DNA of 64,000 nt, from positions 620,001-684,000 of the forward strand of contig NZ_OMKA01000026.1 of the NCBI RefSeq assembly GCF_900299525.1, in the 5' to 3' direction. The position numbers were made by a program, and so were the translations under genes. Below, in pieces: positions 41,565 to 49,623 of this stretch (position 1 is the first letter of the stretch; each line of letters starts with the position of its first letter). The notes under the pieces were generated by a model. It did not search any database and had not been told where the DNA came from. It worked only from the letters and a program-made list of their open reading frames with translations. Source of the stretch: Aquimarina sp. Aq78 (GTDB taxonomy: Bacteria; Bacteroidota; Bacteroidia; Flavobacteriales; Flavobacteriaceae).

Positions 41565-42416
41565 ATGAAAAAAAAGATTTTATTGCCCACGGATTTTTCA
41601 AAAAACGCGTGGAATGCTATACTATATGCTATAGAATTATATAAAAATGAAACATGTGATTTTTACGTACTTAATGTGTTTAATGCAACAGGTTATGCAT
41701 TAGAAAGTATGATGATTCCCGAACCAGGAGAACGATTTTATGAAGAGGCTAAAGAGAAATCAGAAAAAGGCTTAAGTAAAATCGAGGAAAGGTTGAGTTT
41801 TAGAGATGACAATCCTAATCATAAATTTTTTATGATATCCGAATTCAATACTGTATTGAGTGCTATCAAAGATACTGTAGAGAAAAAAGATATAGAGATG
41901 ATCGTTATGGGAACCAAAGGGACGACTAATGCTGGAGATCTGATTTATGGTAGTAATACAGTTTTGGTGATGGAAAAAGTAAGAAATTGCCCTGTTATGG
42001 CCATCCCCGAAGATGCTAACTATAAGGAGCCAAAAGAAATTGTATTTCCAACCGATTATAAAACTCATGTTAAGCGTAGAGAATTGCAATATCTTATTGA
42101 AATAGCAAGGATCACTAATGCAGGAATTAAAATTCTTCATATTACTAATGATGATGATCTAGATGAAGAACAAGAAAACAATAAAAAGCTGCTTATAGAA
42201 TACCTTGATGGTTTACAATACACTTTTCATACACTGCATAATATAGATGTAAAAGGAGGACTTAGCAGTTTTGTTGAAAGTAGAGGAAGTGATATGATTA
42301 CTTTTATTAATAGAAAACATAGTTTTTTTGGAAGCATATTTTCAAAACCAATGGTAAAAAGTTTAGGGCATCATTCTAAAGTCCCTGTATTAGCACTGCA
42401 TGATTTAACAAATTAG
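41565..42416 (+). CDS. universal stress protein, cluster gene 5
   Basis: A 283-residue tandem Usp, MKKKILLPTDFSKNAWNAI at the start; the ATG is preferred to an in-frame GTG three bases before. Domain 1 has GTKGTTNAGDLIYGS and CPVMAIPED; domain 2 lacks the motif and ends KVPVLALHD. With its own palindrome promoter it probably also drives the next three genes (release-factor-like, ATP-cone/Mrr, beta-CASP), which follow with gaps of 97, 35 and 11 bases. Confidence 0.9.
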   Translation: MKKKILLPTDFSKNAWNAILYAIELYKNETCDFYVLNVFNATGYALESMMIPEPGERFYEEAKEKSEKGLSKIEERLSFRDDNPNHKFFMISEFNTVLSAIKDTVEKKDIEMIVMGTKGTTNAGDLIYGSNTVLVMEKVRNCPVMAIPEDANYKEPKEIVFPTDYKTHVKRRELQYLIEIARITNAGIKILHITNDDDLDEEQENNKKLLIEYLDGLQYTFHTLHNIDVKGGLSSFVESRGSDMITFINRKHSFFGSIFSKPMVKSLGHHSKVPVLALHDLTN

Positions 42417-42513
42417 GTAAGTATGGGTATCCGGTTTGTTGTTTTAATAATCTTTATAACTACTTACTGGGTACTCTTTTGTAATTGTAGAACATAAAAA
42501 TAGATGTAAAAGT

Positions 42514-42936
42514 ATGAAACATATAGGAATCTGGATAGATAAAGAAAAGGCTCATGTCATTTTGGTAAAAGAGGATAATGAGGATATGACAACTATAGTA
42601 TCAGGAATAGAGAATTTTCGTATACATGGTGGTTCTGGTACACGATTTAAAGGCGGACCACAGGATGTGGTTCAGGATAGTAAATATCTCGAGCGTGAAA
42701 AACACCAGTTTAAGACTTATTTTAAGAACGTAGCTTCTCATATAAAAGATGCAGATAAGATCGTAATTTACGGGCCTGCAGAAACAGGAGAAAAATTCAG
42801 TAAAGAATTAGAGATAAACTATAAAGAAATAAGTAAAAAGGTAAAGGATGTCATCAAAGCAGATAGTATGACCGATAATCAAACCAAAGCTTTGGTAAGA
42901 TCATATTTCAAAAAAGATCAACAGCGTATTCATTAA
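42514..42936 (+). CDS. hypothetical protein, possible release-factor-like fold
   Basis: A 140-residue soluble protein, not firmly recognised. The start (MKHIGIWIDKEKAHVILVKE) and the later block ADKIVIYGPAETGEKFSKELE resemble the C-terminal domain shared by archaeo-eukaryotic release factor 1 and Pelota, as in the bacterial eRF1-like (baeRF) families, where a beta strand is followed by a GP-x-x-x-K-x-x-F helix. A central glycine-rich loop (GGSGTRFKGGPQ) is distinctive. It sits between the Usp cluster and two nucleic-acid-related genes, so a role in stalled translation is possible but unproven. Confidence 0.5.
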   Translation: MKHIGIWIDKEKAHVILVKEDNEDMTTIVSGIENFRIHGGSGTRFKGGPQDVVQDSKYLEREKHQFKTYFKNVASHIKDADKIVIYGPAETGEKFSKELEINYKEISKKVKDVIKADSMTDNQTKALVRSYFKKDQQRIH

Positions 42937-42971
42937 GGTGTTTAGTTGTATTTCATATTTAAATAATTTTA

Positions 42972-43808
42972 ATGCAAAACCAGAATTTTGATGTTATAAA
43001 ATCTTCTGGAGAAAAAGTTAAATTTTCACTCCAGAAACTTCGTAATTCCTTAAAACGAAGTGGCGCAGATGATAGAGCAATAGAACATATTCTGGGAATT
43101 GTTAGAGACGAATTATATCAGGGTATTTCTACCAGAGAAATTTATAATCGCGCTTTCGCATTACTTAAAAAGAAGAAATCTGTTTTTGCTTCAAAATATA
43201 AGCTGAAAAAAGCGATTTATGAGCTGGGCCCAACAGGTTTCCCTTTTGAACGTTTTGTTGCATCTATATTACAATATTCTGGATATCAGGTAGAAGTGGG
43301 GCAGATCATTAAGGGTATGTGTGTCTCTCATGAGGTTGATGTAGTGGCCAGAAAAAATAGCGATTACCTTGTTGTAGAATGCAAGTTTCATAGCGAAGAA
43401 GGGCGTAACTGTAATGTAAAAGTCCCTTTATATATACATTCCCGATTTAGAGATATTGAAGCTCATAATGAACATAGTGGGAAGATGATTCCTAATGAAG
43501 GTTGGGTAGTGACCAACACACGTTTTACAAAAGACGCAATTCAATATGGCAAGTGTACAGGGTTGTATTTATTAAGTTGGGATTACCCTATAGAGAATAG
43601 CCTTAAAGACAGGATTGATCGTTTAGGGCTATATCCGATAACAGTGTCTACACTTTTAACAAATCGTGAAAAGCAATTTTTATTAAGCCGAAATATTGTT
43701 TTAGCAAAACAATTGATAGAACAGATTTTTTTTCTAGATCATTTAGGTATTTCTGAAAAACGAAAACAAAATATTATGAATGAAATCAAAATGCTATGTA
43801 CAGCATAA
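42972..43808 (+). CDS. ATP-cone protein fused to Mrr-like nuclease domain
   Basis: A 278-residue protein. Residues 3-95 form an ATP-cone (VIKSSGEKVKFSLQKLRNSL, ADDRAIEHILGIV, STREIYNRAFALLKK), a nucleotide-sensing module best known from ribonucleotide reductase and NrdR. Residues 105-200 form a Mrr/restriction-endonuclease-like domain with the catalytic series HEVDVVARKNSDYLVVECKF (E, D, E-x-K). It might be a DNA nuclease gated by ATP/dATP. It is followed 11 bases later by a beta-CASP nuclease gene. The combination also occurs in other Bacteroidota as far as I recall; the role is unknown. Confidence 0.75.
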   Translation: MQNQNFDVIKSSGEKVKFSLQKLRNSLKRSGADDRAIEHILGIVRDELYQGISTREIYNRAFALLKKKKSVFASKYKLKKAIYELGPTGFPFERFVASILQYSGYQVEVGQIIKGMCVSHEVDVVARKNSDYLVVECKFHSEEGRNCNVKVPLYIHSRFRDIEAHNEHSGKMIPNEGWVVTNTRFTKDAIQYGKCTGLYLLSWDYPIENSLKDRIDRLGLYPITVSTLLTNREKQFLLSRNIVLAKQLIEQIFFLDHLGISEKRKQNIMNEIKMLCTA

Positions 43809-43819
43809 AATAAAATCTT

Positions 43820-45190
43820 ATGCCATCAATTAAAATTCACTTTTTGGGAGCTGCAGGAACTGTTACTGGCTCTAAATTTTATCTAGAAACTCCTCAGAAA
43901 AACATATTGATTGACTGCGGGATGTTTCAAGGAGTAAAAGAATTACGAGAATTAAACTGGCAAGATTTACCTATCGATGCTTCTGCGATTGATATTGTAC
44001 TGCTTACTCATGGGCACTTGGATCATACAGGTTATTTACCAAGATTAATTAAGCAAGGGTTTGCAGGAGATATTGTGGCTACAGCACCTACATTGGCAAT
44101 TACAGAAATCATTTTAAGAGATAGTGCAAAGATACACGAAGAAGAAGCCGAAAAAGCTAACAAAGAAGGATATTCTAAACATCACCCTGCGTTACCTTTT
44201 TATACCAAGAATGATGTAGAGAAAACAATTAGATATTTTAAAAGAGAGGAGAAAGATACCTGGATCTCGTTATCCAAGGATATACAATTTAGATTCAGAT
44301 ATAATGGACATATTATTGGGTCTACTTTTATCGAGTTAAATCTTTATGGAAAGATATTGGTGTTTTCTGGAGACTTGGGAAGAACAGATGATGTATTACT
44401 TTATGCTCCAGAAAAACCAGATTGGGCAGATTTTCTTTTTATAGAAAGTACCTATGGTAATAAGTTACATCCTCGTGAAGATGTTAAAGAAAAACTCATC
44501 ACTTTGATTAATGATACATTGTATAACAGAGGGATTTTGATCATTCCTTCATTTGCAGTAGAAAGATTACAAGCTTTGATGTATATACTTTGGAAACTAT
44601 ATCAAAAAAACCGCATCCCAAACCTTCCTGTTTATGTAGATAGCCCCATGGAGAATAATGTGCTTTCTGTTTTTGAAAGCTTTCCCGACTGGCATAAATT
44701 GCCAATGAATGAATATCATGCGATCTGCAACCATATTAATATTGTGATGTCTTACAAAGAGACCTGGGAAGTCATCGATAATCCCCGTCCCAAAATTGTT
44801 ATTGCAGGTAGCGGAATGGTAACAGGAGGTAGAGTGCTTACATATTTACAACAACATATAGACATTGATAATACCTCTGTAGTACTAGTAGGTTTTCAGG
44901 CAGAAGGAACCCGTGGCAGGCAGTTGCAAGAAGGAGCTCATGAGGTTAAACTATTTGGTAAATATTACCCGGTAAAAGCAAAGATTCATAATATAGAGAG
45001 CCTATCGGCTCATGCAGATCAGAAAGAATTATTAAACTGGATGAGTGAGATTAAAAATATACCCGAAAAAGTTTTTCTGGTTCATGGTGAAGCTACTGCT
45101 GCAGACACATTGCGGGTAAAAATACAAGATACGTATCATTGGAAAGTTCATATCCCTAAGCTATATGATACCATAGAAATTATGATCTGA
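43820..45190 (+). CDS. beta-CASP metallo-beta-lactamase RNA-processing nuclease
   Basis: A 456-residue MBL-fold protein of the CPSF73/YSH1-like group. Motifs: LTHGHLDHTGYLPRL (metal site), GHIIGSTFIEL, FSGDLGRTDDVLL, IESTYGN, the beta-CASP block with IIPSFAVERLQALMYIL and GSGMVTGGRVLTYL, and the C-terminal SLSAHADQKELLNWM. Such enzymes are metal-dependent RNA endo- or exonucleases. Cytoplasmic. It lies in the same transcript as the ATP-cone nuclease and the release-factor-like protein; an RNA turnover role in low-oxygen adaptation is inference. Confidence 0.88.
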   Translation: MPSIKIHFLGAAGTVTGSKFYLETPQKNILIDCGMFQGVKELRELNWQDLPIDASAIDIVLLTHGHLDHTGYLPRLIKQGFAGDIVATAPTLAITEIILRDSAKIHEEEAEKANKEGYSKHHPALPFYTKNDVEKTIRYFKREEKDTWISLSKDIQFRFRYNGHIIGSTFIELNLYGKILVFSGDLGRTDDVLLYAPEKPDWADFLFIESTYGNKLHPREDVKEKLITLINDTLYNRGILIIPSFAVERLQALMYILWKLYQKNRIPNLPVYVDSPMENNVLSVFESFPDWHKLPMNEYHAICNHINIVMSYKETWEVIDNPRPKIVIAGSGMVTGGRVLTYLQQHIDIDNTSVVLVGFQAEGTRGRQLQEGAHEVKLFGKYYPVKAKIHNIESLSAHADQKELLNWMSEIKNIPEKVFLVHGEATAADTLRVKIQDTYHWKVHIPKLYDTIEIMI

Positions 45191-45252
45191 TTTTTTATTC
45201 CCCAAAAAACAAAAATAGAATCCAGAAACATTTTGTTAAAAGCCACAAAACC

Positions 45253-45295
45253 TGATAATTATCACTTTTTAATTTATAGAGGTTAAGTACCTTTT
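45253..45295 (+). promoter_or_regulatory. FNR-type site and -7 element, coiled-coil gene 1
   Basis: Perfect palindrome TGATAATTATCA at 45253-45264 and TACCTTTT at 45288-45295; centres 33 bp apart. The ATG at 45322 is 63 bp from the site centre. Confidence 0.7.
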
Positions 45296-45321
45296 TGGTA
45301 AGCTTTAAAAACCTAGAAAAA

Positions 45322-45738
45322 ATGATGGCAGCAACAGATAATACTTCAGATAAAGAGCTAAAAGAGATTCATTTTGATATTCTAAAATGGAAATCAAGTC
45401 TTCGGTTTATAGAAGGTGAAATGCTTTTTATCAATCAATTATTAAATTCTTATGTTTTTGAACCTACTACCCCAAACCTTTTTGAACGATTACAGGAGTT
45501 TAAAGAGCAAATTGAAATAATAGAAAAAGAAATACAAAATATAAATCAAGGCATAAGAACACACGAAAGTGAATTGGGTGGTATGCTAGAATGTGATACT
45601 ATTTCTTGTGACAATTTTTACTATAAAAATCATACTTTGGTAAGGCGTACTTTTGATGACTTCTATAAAAATTTCAGCAGATTGAAATCTGAAGTTTTTC
45701 TTTACGCAGGGGGAGTTTTAAAAAAGAACAAGAAGTAA
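45322..45738 (+). CDS. helical hypothetical protein, paralogue 1
   Basis: A 138-residue, nearly all-helical cytoplasmic protein with coiled-coil character (LFERLQEFKEQIEIIEKEIQ). The block ILKWKSSLRFIEGEMLFINQ matches SLNWVSELKFIKDEQHFLDE of the gene at 45907, so the two are diverged paralogues. No enzyme motif. It has its own FNR-type promoter with a perfect palindrome. The ATG at 45322 is used; an in-frame TTG at 45295 lies inside the -7 element. Not recognised as a known family. Confidence 0.6.
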   Translation: MMAATDNTSDKELKEIHFDILKWKSSLRFIEGEMLFINQLLNSYVFEPTTPNLFERLQEFKEQIEIIEKEIQNINQGIRTHESELGGMLECDTISCDNFYYKNHTLVRRTFDDFYKNFSRLKSEVFLYAGGVLKKNKK

Positions 45739-45767
45739 AGTTAAACCCAGGTTAAAACCTGATAAAC

Positions 45768-45810
45768 TGATAATTGTCATTTTAACAAGCCTGTTGTCAA
45801 CTTAACTTTA
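45768..45810 (+). promoter_or_regulatory. FNR-type site and -7 element, coiled-coil gene 2 operon
   Basis: TGATAATTGTCA at 45768-45779 and TAACTTTA at 45803-45810; centres 33 bp apart. The ATG at 45907 is 133 bp from the site centre, which implies a leader of about 90 bases. It probably also drives the three genes that follow. Confidence 0.65.
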
Positions 45811-45906
45811 GCATAATAATACGTCTAATAAACCTTAACGATATGTCATTAACCTAGGTTTACTACGTTCCTTAATCAAGGACAATAAAAGTCTAAAATA
45901 ATAATC

Positions 45907-46350
45907 ATGAAAGCAAAACAACCAAGGGTAAAATATGTAGAATGGCACAGCCCAGAAGAGTTACATGAGATTTCTTTAAACTGGGTATCAGAACTTAAGT
46001 TTATCAAAGATGAACAACACTTTTTAGATGAACTTATTGAAAACCATACATTACAACTAATTTCAAAAAAAACTTTTGAAAAGAGTAAAAACATACTACA
46101 AGAACTATCTCTTAGCAGAAAGGGTATCGAACCATTATTAAAAAAAATAATTAACCACCATAATGAACTAACTATATTGTTAGATGGAGTTGACCAGCCT
46201 ATCAAAGAAAAACAATACAAAGAGGATCATTGGGAGTTAACAATTGAGGTAAGTACATATCTCAACAAGTATAAAGAAATAAAAAGAAAAGTTTTTGATT
46301 TGATAAAGGCTATAATAAAAGAAGGCAAACAAAAACGTCTGTTGCGCTAA
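45907..46350 (+). CDS. helical hypothetical protein, paralogue 2
   Basis: A 147-residue helical protein homologous in its first half to the product of the gene at 45322 (W-x-S-x-L-x-F-I-x-x-E-x-x-F pattern near residues 25-40). The rest is charged helix with coiled-coil potential and a basic end (KEGKQKRLLR). Preceded by a leader of about 90 bases after its FNR-type promoter and followed 41 bases later by an envelope protein gene. Function unknown; the two paralogues may form a heteromer. Confidence 0.6.
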   Translation: MKAKQPRVKYVEWHSPEELHEISLNWVSELKFIKDEQHFLDELIENHTLQLISKKTFEKSKNILQELSLSRKGIEPLLKKIINHHNELTILLDGVDQPIKEKQYKEDHWELTIEVSTYLNKYKEIKRKVFDLIKAIIKEGKQKRLLR

Positions 46351-46391
46351 TCCGGTATAATAAACTTCAAAAAACAATCAATTATAAGTAG

Positions 46392-46913
46392 ATGAAACGT
46401 ATACTAAAAATCATAATACTTTCTATTTTAATACTGTTTGCTGGATTTTGGGTGTGGTATGAATATACCTATTCTATGGATACTGTAATTCCTTTTGAAG
46501 TTAATGATTCTAAACTGGAAATTAAGGTTTTGATAGCTTCACAAGGAAGCAGATTTAAGGATTCCTTGGTCCAGAGTATCCTTAGGCATTATCAAAATGA
46601 TTCGGTTTATTTTAAGGTAATAGATGTGTATACCATGTTTACTGTAAATATTGATAAGTGGGATGCTTTGGTTATTATCAACTCATGGGAATATGGGAGT
46701 CCACCCAGAAATGTAAAAAAGTTTATTAAAAATCACCCGGATCAATTAGATAAACTCATTATTCTTTCTACAGTAGGGAGTAGTAATATAGCTCTAGAAG
46801 ATATTGATGTAATATCTGGAGAATCTGTTATCGAAAAAACATCAGAATATACCAATATAGTAGTAGAACGATTGGATAAAATTATAAAACCACAGACCTT
46901 AAATAAATTTTAA
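46392..46913 (+). CDS. membrane-anchored flavodoxin-like protein
   Basis: A 173-residue protein with one N-terminal membrane segment (IIILSILILFAGFWVWY). The outer part has an alternating alpha/beta pattern (EIKVLIASQGSRFKDSLVQSIL, KWDALVIINSWEYGSPP, LDKLIILSTVGSS) that resembles a flavodoxin-like fold, with QGSRFKDS where a phosphate loop would sit. FMN binding cannot be shown. It lies between the coiled-coil gene and a lipoprotein gene and is part of the operon that ends in lactate dehydrogenase. Confidence 0.55.
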   Translation: MKRILKIIILSILILFAGFWVWYEYTYSMDTVIPFEVNDSKLEIKVLIASQGSRFKDSLVQSILRHYQNDSVYFKVIDVYTMFTVNIDKWDALVIINSWEYGSPPRNVKKFIKNHPDQLDKLIILSTVGSSNIALEDIDVISGESVIEKTSEYTNIVVERLDKIIKPQTLNKF

Positions 46914-46932
46914 TAACCTAAACCTAGAAAAT

Positions 46933-47598
46933 ATGAACAAGTTATATATATGTCTTTTATTAATTAGTGGGTTGTTGTACGGTTGCACGTCTAGTGAATT
47001 AGTCGAAAACTGGAAAAATCCTGATATTGATACGTTTGAAGCTCAAAAAGTTCTGGTTGTTGGAATCACTCCGGATGAAAATGCACGAAAAGTATTCGAA
47101 AAGAAATTGGCGAAAGAACTAAAAAAAAGCGGAGTTAATGCTGTAAGAAGTTTAGACTATTTCGAGAGTTCTTTTACAACTTCTCCAAAAACCGAAAAAG
47201 AAATGATGTCTCTTGAGTCTAAGCTTATAGAAAATGGCTTTGATGCAATCTTACTTTCCAAAGTATTAGGAGTCGAAGATAAGGTAACAGTTGTAAAAGC
47301 ATATAGAAACCTAGATAAAACATTTGACAGTTTTAGAGATGACTATTATGAAAATCAGGATATATATTATGATGAAGATTATTATGAGGAATATCAAATT
47401 TTTCATGCAGAATCCTCACTGTATTGTATTTGCCCTGATAAAGAGAGAGAATTAATATGGAAAGGATCTATAGATATCACAGAACCCGAAAATATTAAAA
47501 AAGCTGTAAGTGATTATGTTAAAGTATTGGTTTGGGCGCTAAAGGGACAACAATTATTAATTATTGAAGAACTTACTAATGAAGATATTGATATATAG
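46933..47598 (+). CDS. hypothetical lipoprotein
   Basis: A 221-residue predicted lipoprotein: signal MNKLYICLLLISGLLYGC, lipobox cysteine at 18. The mature part (ELVENWKNPDI, QKVLVVGITPDENARKVFEKKLAKEL, ENGFDAILLSKVLGVED) resembles the DUF4136/CsgG-like lipoprotein group in which a nucleotide-binding-like fold is used structurally. A strongly acidic, Tyr-rich insert (DDYYENQDIYYDEDYYEEY) stands near residue 140-160. The end overlaps the start of the lactate dehydrogenase gene by 20 bases. Function unknown. Confidence 0.6.
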   Translation: MNKLYICLLLISGLLYGCTSSELVENWKNPDIDTFEAQKVLVVGITPDENARKVFEKKLAKELKKSGVNAVRSLDYFESSFTTSPKTEKEMMSLESKLIENGFDAILLSKVLGVEDKVTVVKAYRNLDKTFDSFRDDYYENQDIYYDEDYYEEYQIFHAESSLYCICPDKERELIWKGSIDITEPENIKKAVSDYVKVLVWALKGQQLLIIEELTNEDIDI

Positions 47599-48583
47599 TG
47601 CCAAGGACTTTGAAATTCCCTTTCTGGAAAAAGCAAATAATGACAAACATCAAATTAAATATGTACCAGAACGACTCACTCCAAAAACTGTTGAGTTGGC
47701 GTTAGGTTTTGATGCAATATCTATTTTTTCTGCAGATAATGGATCTTCTATGGTTTTAGAAAGATTGAAAGATTTTGGAGTCAAATATATAGCACTTCGT
47801 TCTACAGGTTATGACAATGTAAATATTAATACAGCCAAAAAATTAGGAATCAAAATAGCTAATGCAGCAGGATATTCTCCGCAAACCATAGCAGAACATG
47901 CTATTGCATTATTGTTAGCTCTTAGCCGCAAACTCATACCTTCTAATCATCAGGTCAATACATATAATTTTTCGTTGAGTAACCTTGTAGGTTTTGATAT
48001 CAATAAAAAAACTATTGGTATTATTGGAACCGGTAGAATAGGAAAAATAATTACCAGAATAATGCACGGGTTTAATTGTGAGATCATAGCCCATGATATT
48101 TATGAAGATAAAAAATTGGAAGAAGAGTATCAAGTATCATATATGGATCTTGAAAATTTATGCAGGCAATCTGATATTATCTTTTTATGTACACCACTCA
48201 ATACACAGACCCATCATCTTATAGATACCGATCGAATTCAGCAGATGAAAAAGGAAGCGATACTTATCAATGTTGCACGAGGTGGGTTAGTGCATACAAA
48301 AGATCTATTGCAAGCTTTAATCTCAAAAAGAATAGCTGGTTATGGTACAGATGTTTATGAAAATGAAAGTGGAATCTTTTTTTACGATCATTCTGAAAAT
48401 AAGCATGAAGATAAAACACTACAACAACTTATTGATTTACCCAATGTAATTCTTACTCCTCATCAGGCTTTTGCAACCAAAGAAGCTCTTACAACTATTG
48501 CAGGAACAACCTTTTATAACATCAATTGCTGGCAACAAAATGAGCCAGGTAAAAACGAATTGACCTCAGAGTTAGTGGGGTAA
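47579..48583 (+). CDS. ldhA: D-lactate dehydrogenase (2-hydroxyacid dehydrogenase)
   Basis: A 334-residue NAD-dependent D-2-hydroxyacid dehydrogenase, closest in pattern to fermentative D-LDH. Features: the Rossmann motif GIIGTGRIGK, the hinge NAAGYSPQTIAEHAIALLLAL, the substrate arginine in NVARGGLVH, and the catalytic His in LTPHQAF. It reduces pyruvate to D-lactate and reoxidises NADH. The ATG at 47579 is chosen; a TTG 15 bases upstream is weaker. It ends the operon from the promoter at 45768 and its tail overlaps the convergent YedE gene by 12 bases. A fermentative enzyme in this regulon fits low oxygen. Confidence 0.88.
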   Translation: MKILIYSAKDFEIPFLEKANNDKHQIKYVPERLTPKTVELALGFDAISIFSADNGSSMVLERLKDFGVKYIALRSTGYDNVNINTAKKLGIKIANAAGYSPQTIAEHAIALLLALSRKLIPSNHQVNTYNFSLSNLVGFDINKKTIGIIGTGRIGKIITRIMHGFNCEIIAHDIYEDKKLEEEYQVSYMDLENLCRQSDIIFLCTPLNTQTHHLIDTDRIQQMKKEAILINVARGGLVHTKDLLQALISKRIAGYGTDVYENESGIFFYDHSENKHEDKTLQQLIDLPNVILTPHQAFATKEALTTIAGTTFYNINCWQQNEPGKNELTSELVG

Positions 48584-48985
48584 TTTGTTTTTAACTATTC
48601 CGTATAGTAAAGTACCCAGTATAGAAGAGATAAGCACAATTAAAATTGGCAAATAACCAGCTCCCAAAAGAACAAACATAGGTCCTGGGCATGCCCCTGC
48701 AAGAGCCCACCCTAATCCGAATAGGATGCCTCCAAATATATACCTTTTGAAACTCTTATCTTTAGGAGCAAAAGTTATGGGATCGCCATAAAACGACTTT
48801 ATTTTAAATCTTTTTATAGTTTGAGTAATGATAATGCCTAGTCCTACCGCAGACCCAATGATTCCGTACATATGAAAGGAACCAAACTGAAACATTTCAT
48901 AGATTCTAAACCACGATGCCGCTTCTGATTTGAATAAGACAATTCCGAAAAAAATACCAATACCTAAATATATAATTGAACGCAT
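48572..48985 (-). CDS. YeeE/YedE-family half-transporter, small subunit
   Basis: A 137-residue membrane protein with four helices, of the short YeeE/YedE (DUF6691-like) type. The signature FGLGWALAGACPGPMFVLLGAG carries the conserved cysteine of the family. Members import thiosulfate or other sulfur species. It pairs with the larger gene four bases upstream; two half-transporters probably form one channel. The 3' end overlaps the D-LDH gene. Confidence 0.85.
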   Translation of the reverse strand: MRSIIYLGIGIFFGIVLFKSEAASWFRIYEMFQFGSFHMYGIIGSAVGLGIIITQTIKRFKIKSFYGDPITFAPKDKSFKRYIFGGILFGLGWALAGACPGPMFVLLGAGYLPILIVLISSILGTLLYGIVKNKLPH

Positions 48986-48989
48986 ATGT

Positions 48990-49547
48990 TTAAAAAATTA
49001 AAGGAAAAATAAAGTGTACCATGGTTAGTCCGCCAATAAAAAATCCAATTACAGCAATAAGAGAAGGGATTTGCAGATTACTTAACCCAGAGATGGCATG
49101 CCCAGAAGTACACCCGCCAGCATATCTAGCCCCGAAACCTACAAATAGTCCACCGATAATGAGTAAAAAGAGTATTTTAGGATCTGTTAAAGCTTCATTA
49201 GAAAATAACATATCGGGCATGTATTCCATTCCGGCACTATTAAAGCCTTTGGATTGAAGCTCTGAGACTACTTTTGGGTTAATGGATACAGAATTATCTA
49301 TTGATAAAAAAGTATTGGCAATAAATCCTCCTATAATTACACCAAGTACCACAACCAGGTTCCATCGCTGAGCTTTCCAGTCGAATCTAAAAAAATCCGT
49401 TGTTTTCCCTGCTCCACAAATAGTACATATCGTTCTTAAATTAGATGACATACCAAATCTTTTTCCAACCATTAGTAATAAAAAGAGTACTAATGCAATT
49501 AGAGGGCCGGATACATACCACGGCCAGGGATTATAAATCCAATTCAT
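48990..49547 (-). CDS. YeeE/YedE-family sulfur transporter subunit
   Basis: A 185-residue membrane protein with four or five helices. GARYAGGCTSGHAISGLSNLQ holds the conserved cysteine of the YeeE/TsuA thiosulfate uptake proteins. It lies four bases before its partner and is transcribed from a GTAAC-N4-GTTAC-like site 55 bp upstream. Close to the MBL-rhodanese gene, it likely brings sulfane sulfur compounds across the membrane. Confidence 0.85.
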   Translation of the reverse strand: MNWIYNPWPWYVSGPLIALVLFLLLMVGKRFGMSSNLRTICTICGAGKTTDFFRFDWKAQRWNLVVVLGVIIGGFIANTFLSIDNSVSINPKVVSELQSKGFNSAGMEYMPDMLFSNEALTDPKILFLLIIGGLFVGFGARYAGGCTSGHAISGLSNLQIPSLIAVIGFFIGGLTMVHFIFPLIF

Positions 49548-49565
49548 TTATATTAATTTTTTAGG

Positions 49566-49609
49566 CAAAGTAAATAAATAGAAAATGAGTTGTCTGCAAC
49601 CTAGGTTAC
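49566..49609 (-). promoter_or_regulatory. GTAAC-type site and -7 element, YeeE pair promoter
   Basis: GCAACCTAGGTTAC at 49596-49609 (one mismatch to GTAAC-N4-GTTAC) and, on the minus strand, TTACTTTG at 49566-49573 (one mismatch to TAnnTTTG); centres 33 bp apart. Confidence 0.5.
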
Positions 49610-49623
49610 AGAATTTTTACATT

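Noticed and set aside
45851..45860. Palindrome AACCTAGGTT before the gene at 45907
   Set aside because: It resembles the core of the 49596 site, but the outer bases do not fit GTAAC-N4-GTTAC and there is no -7 element 33 bp away.
45876..46220. 114-codon minus-strand frame
   Set aside because: It is the shadow of the coiled-coil gene at 45907, rich in Ser/Phe/Cys as expected from antisense of Lys/Glu codons.
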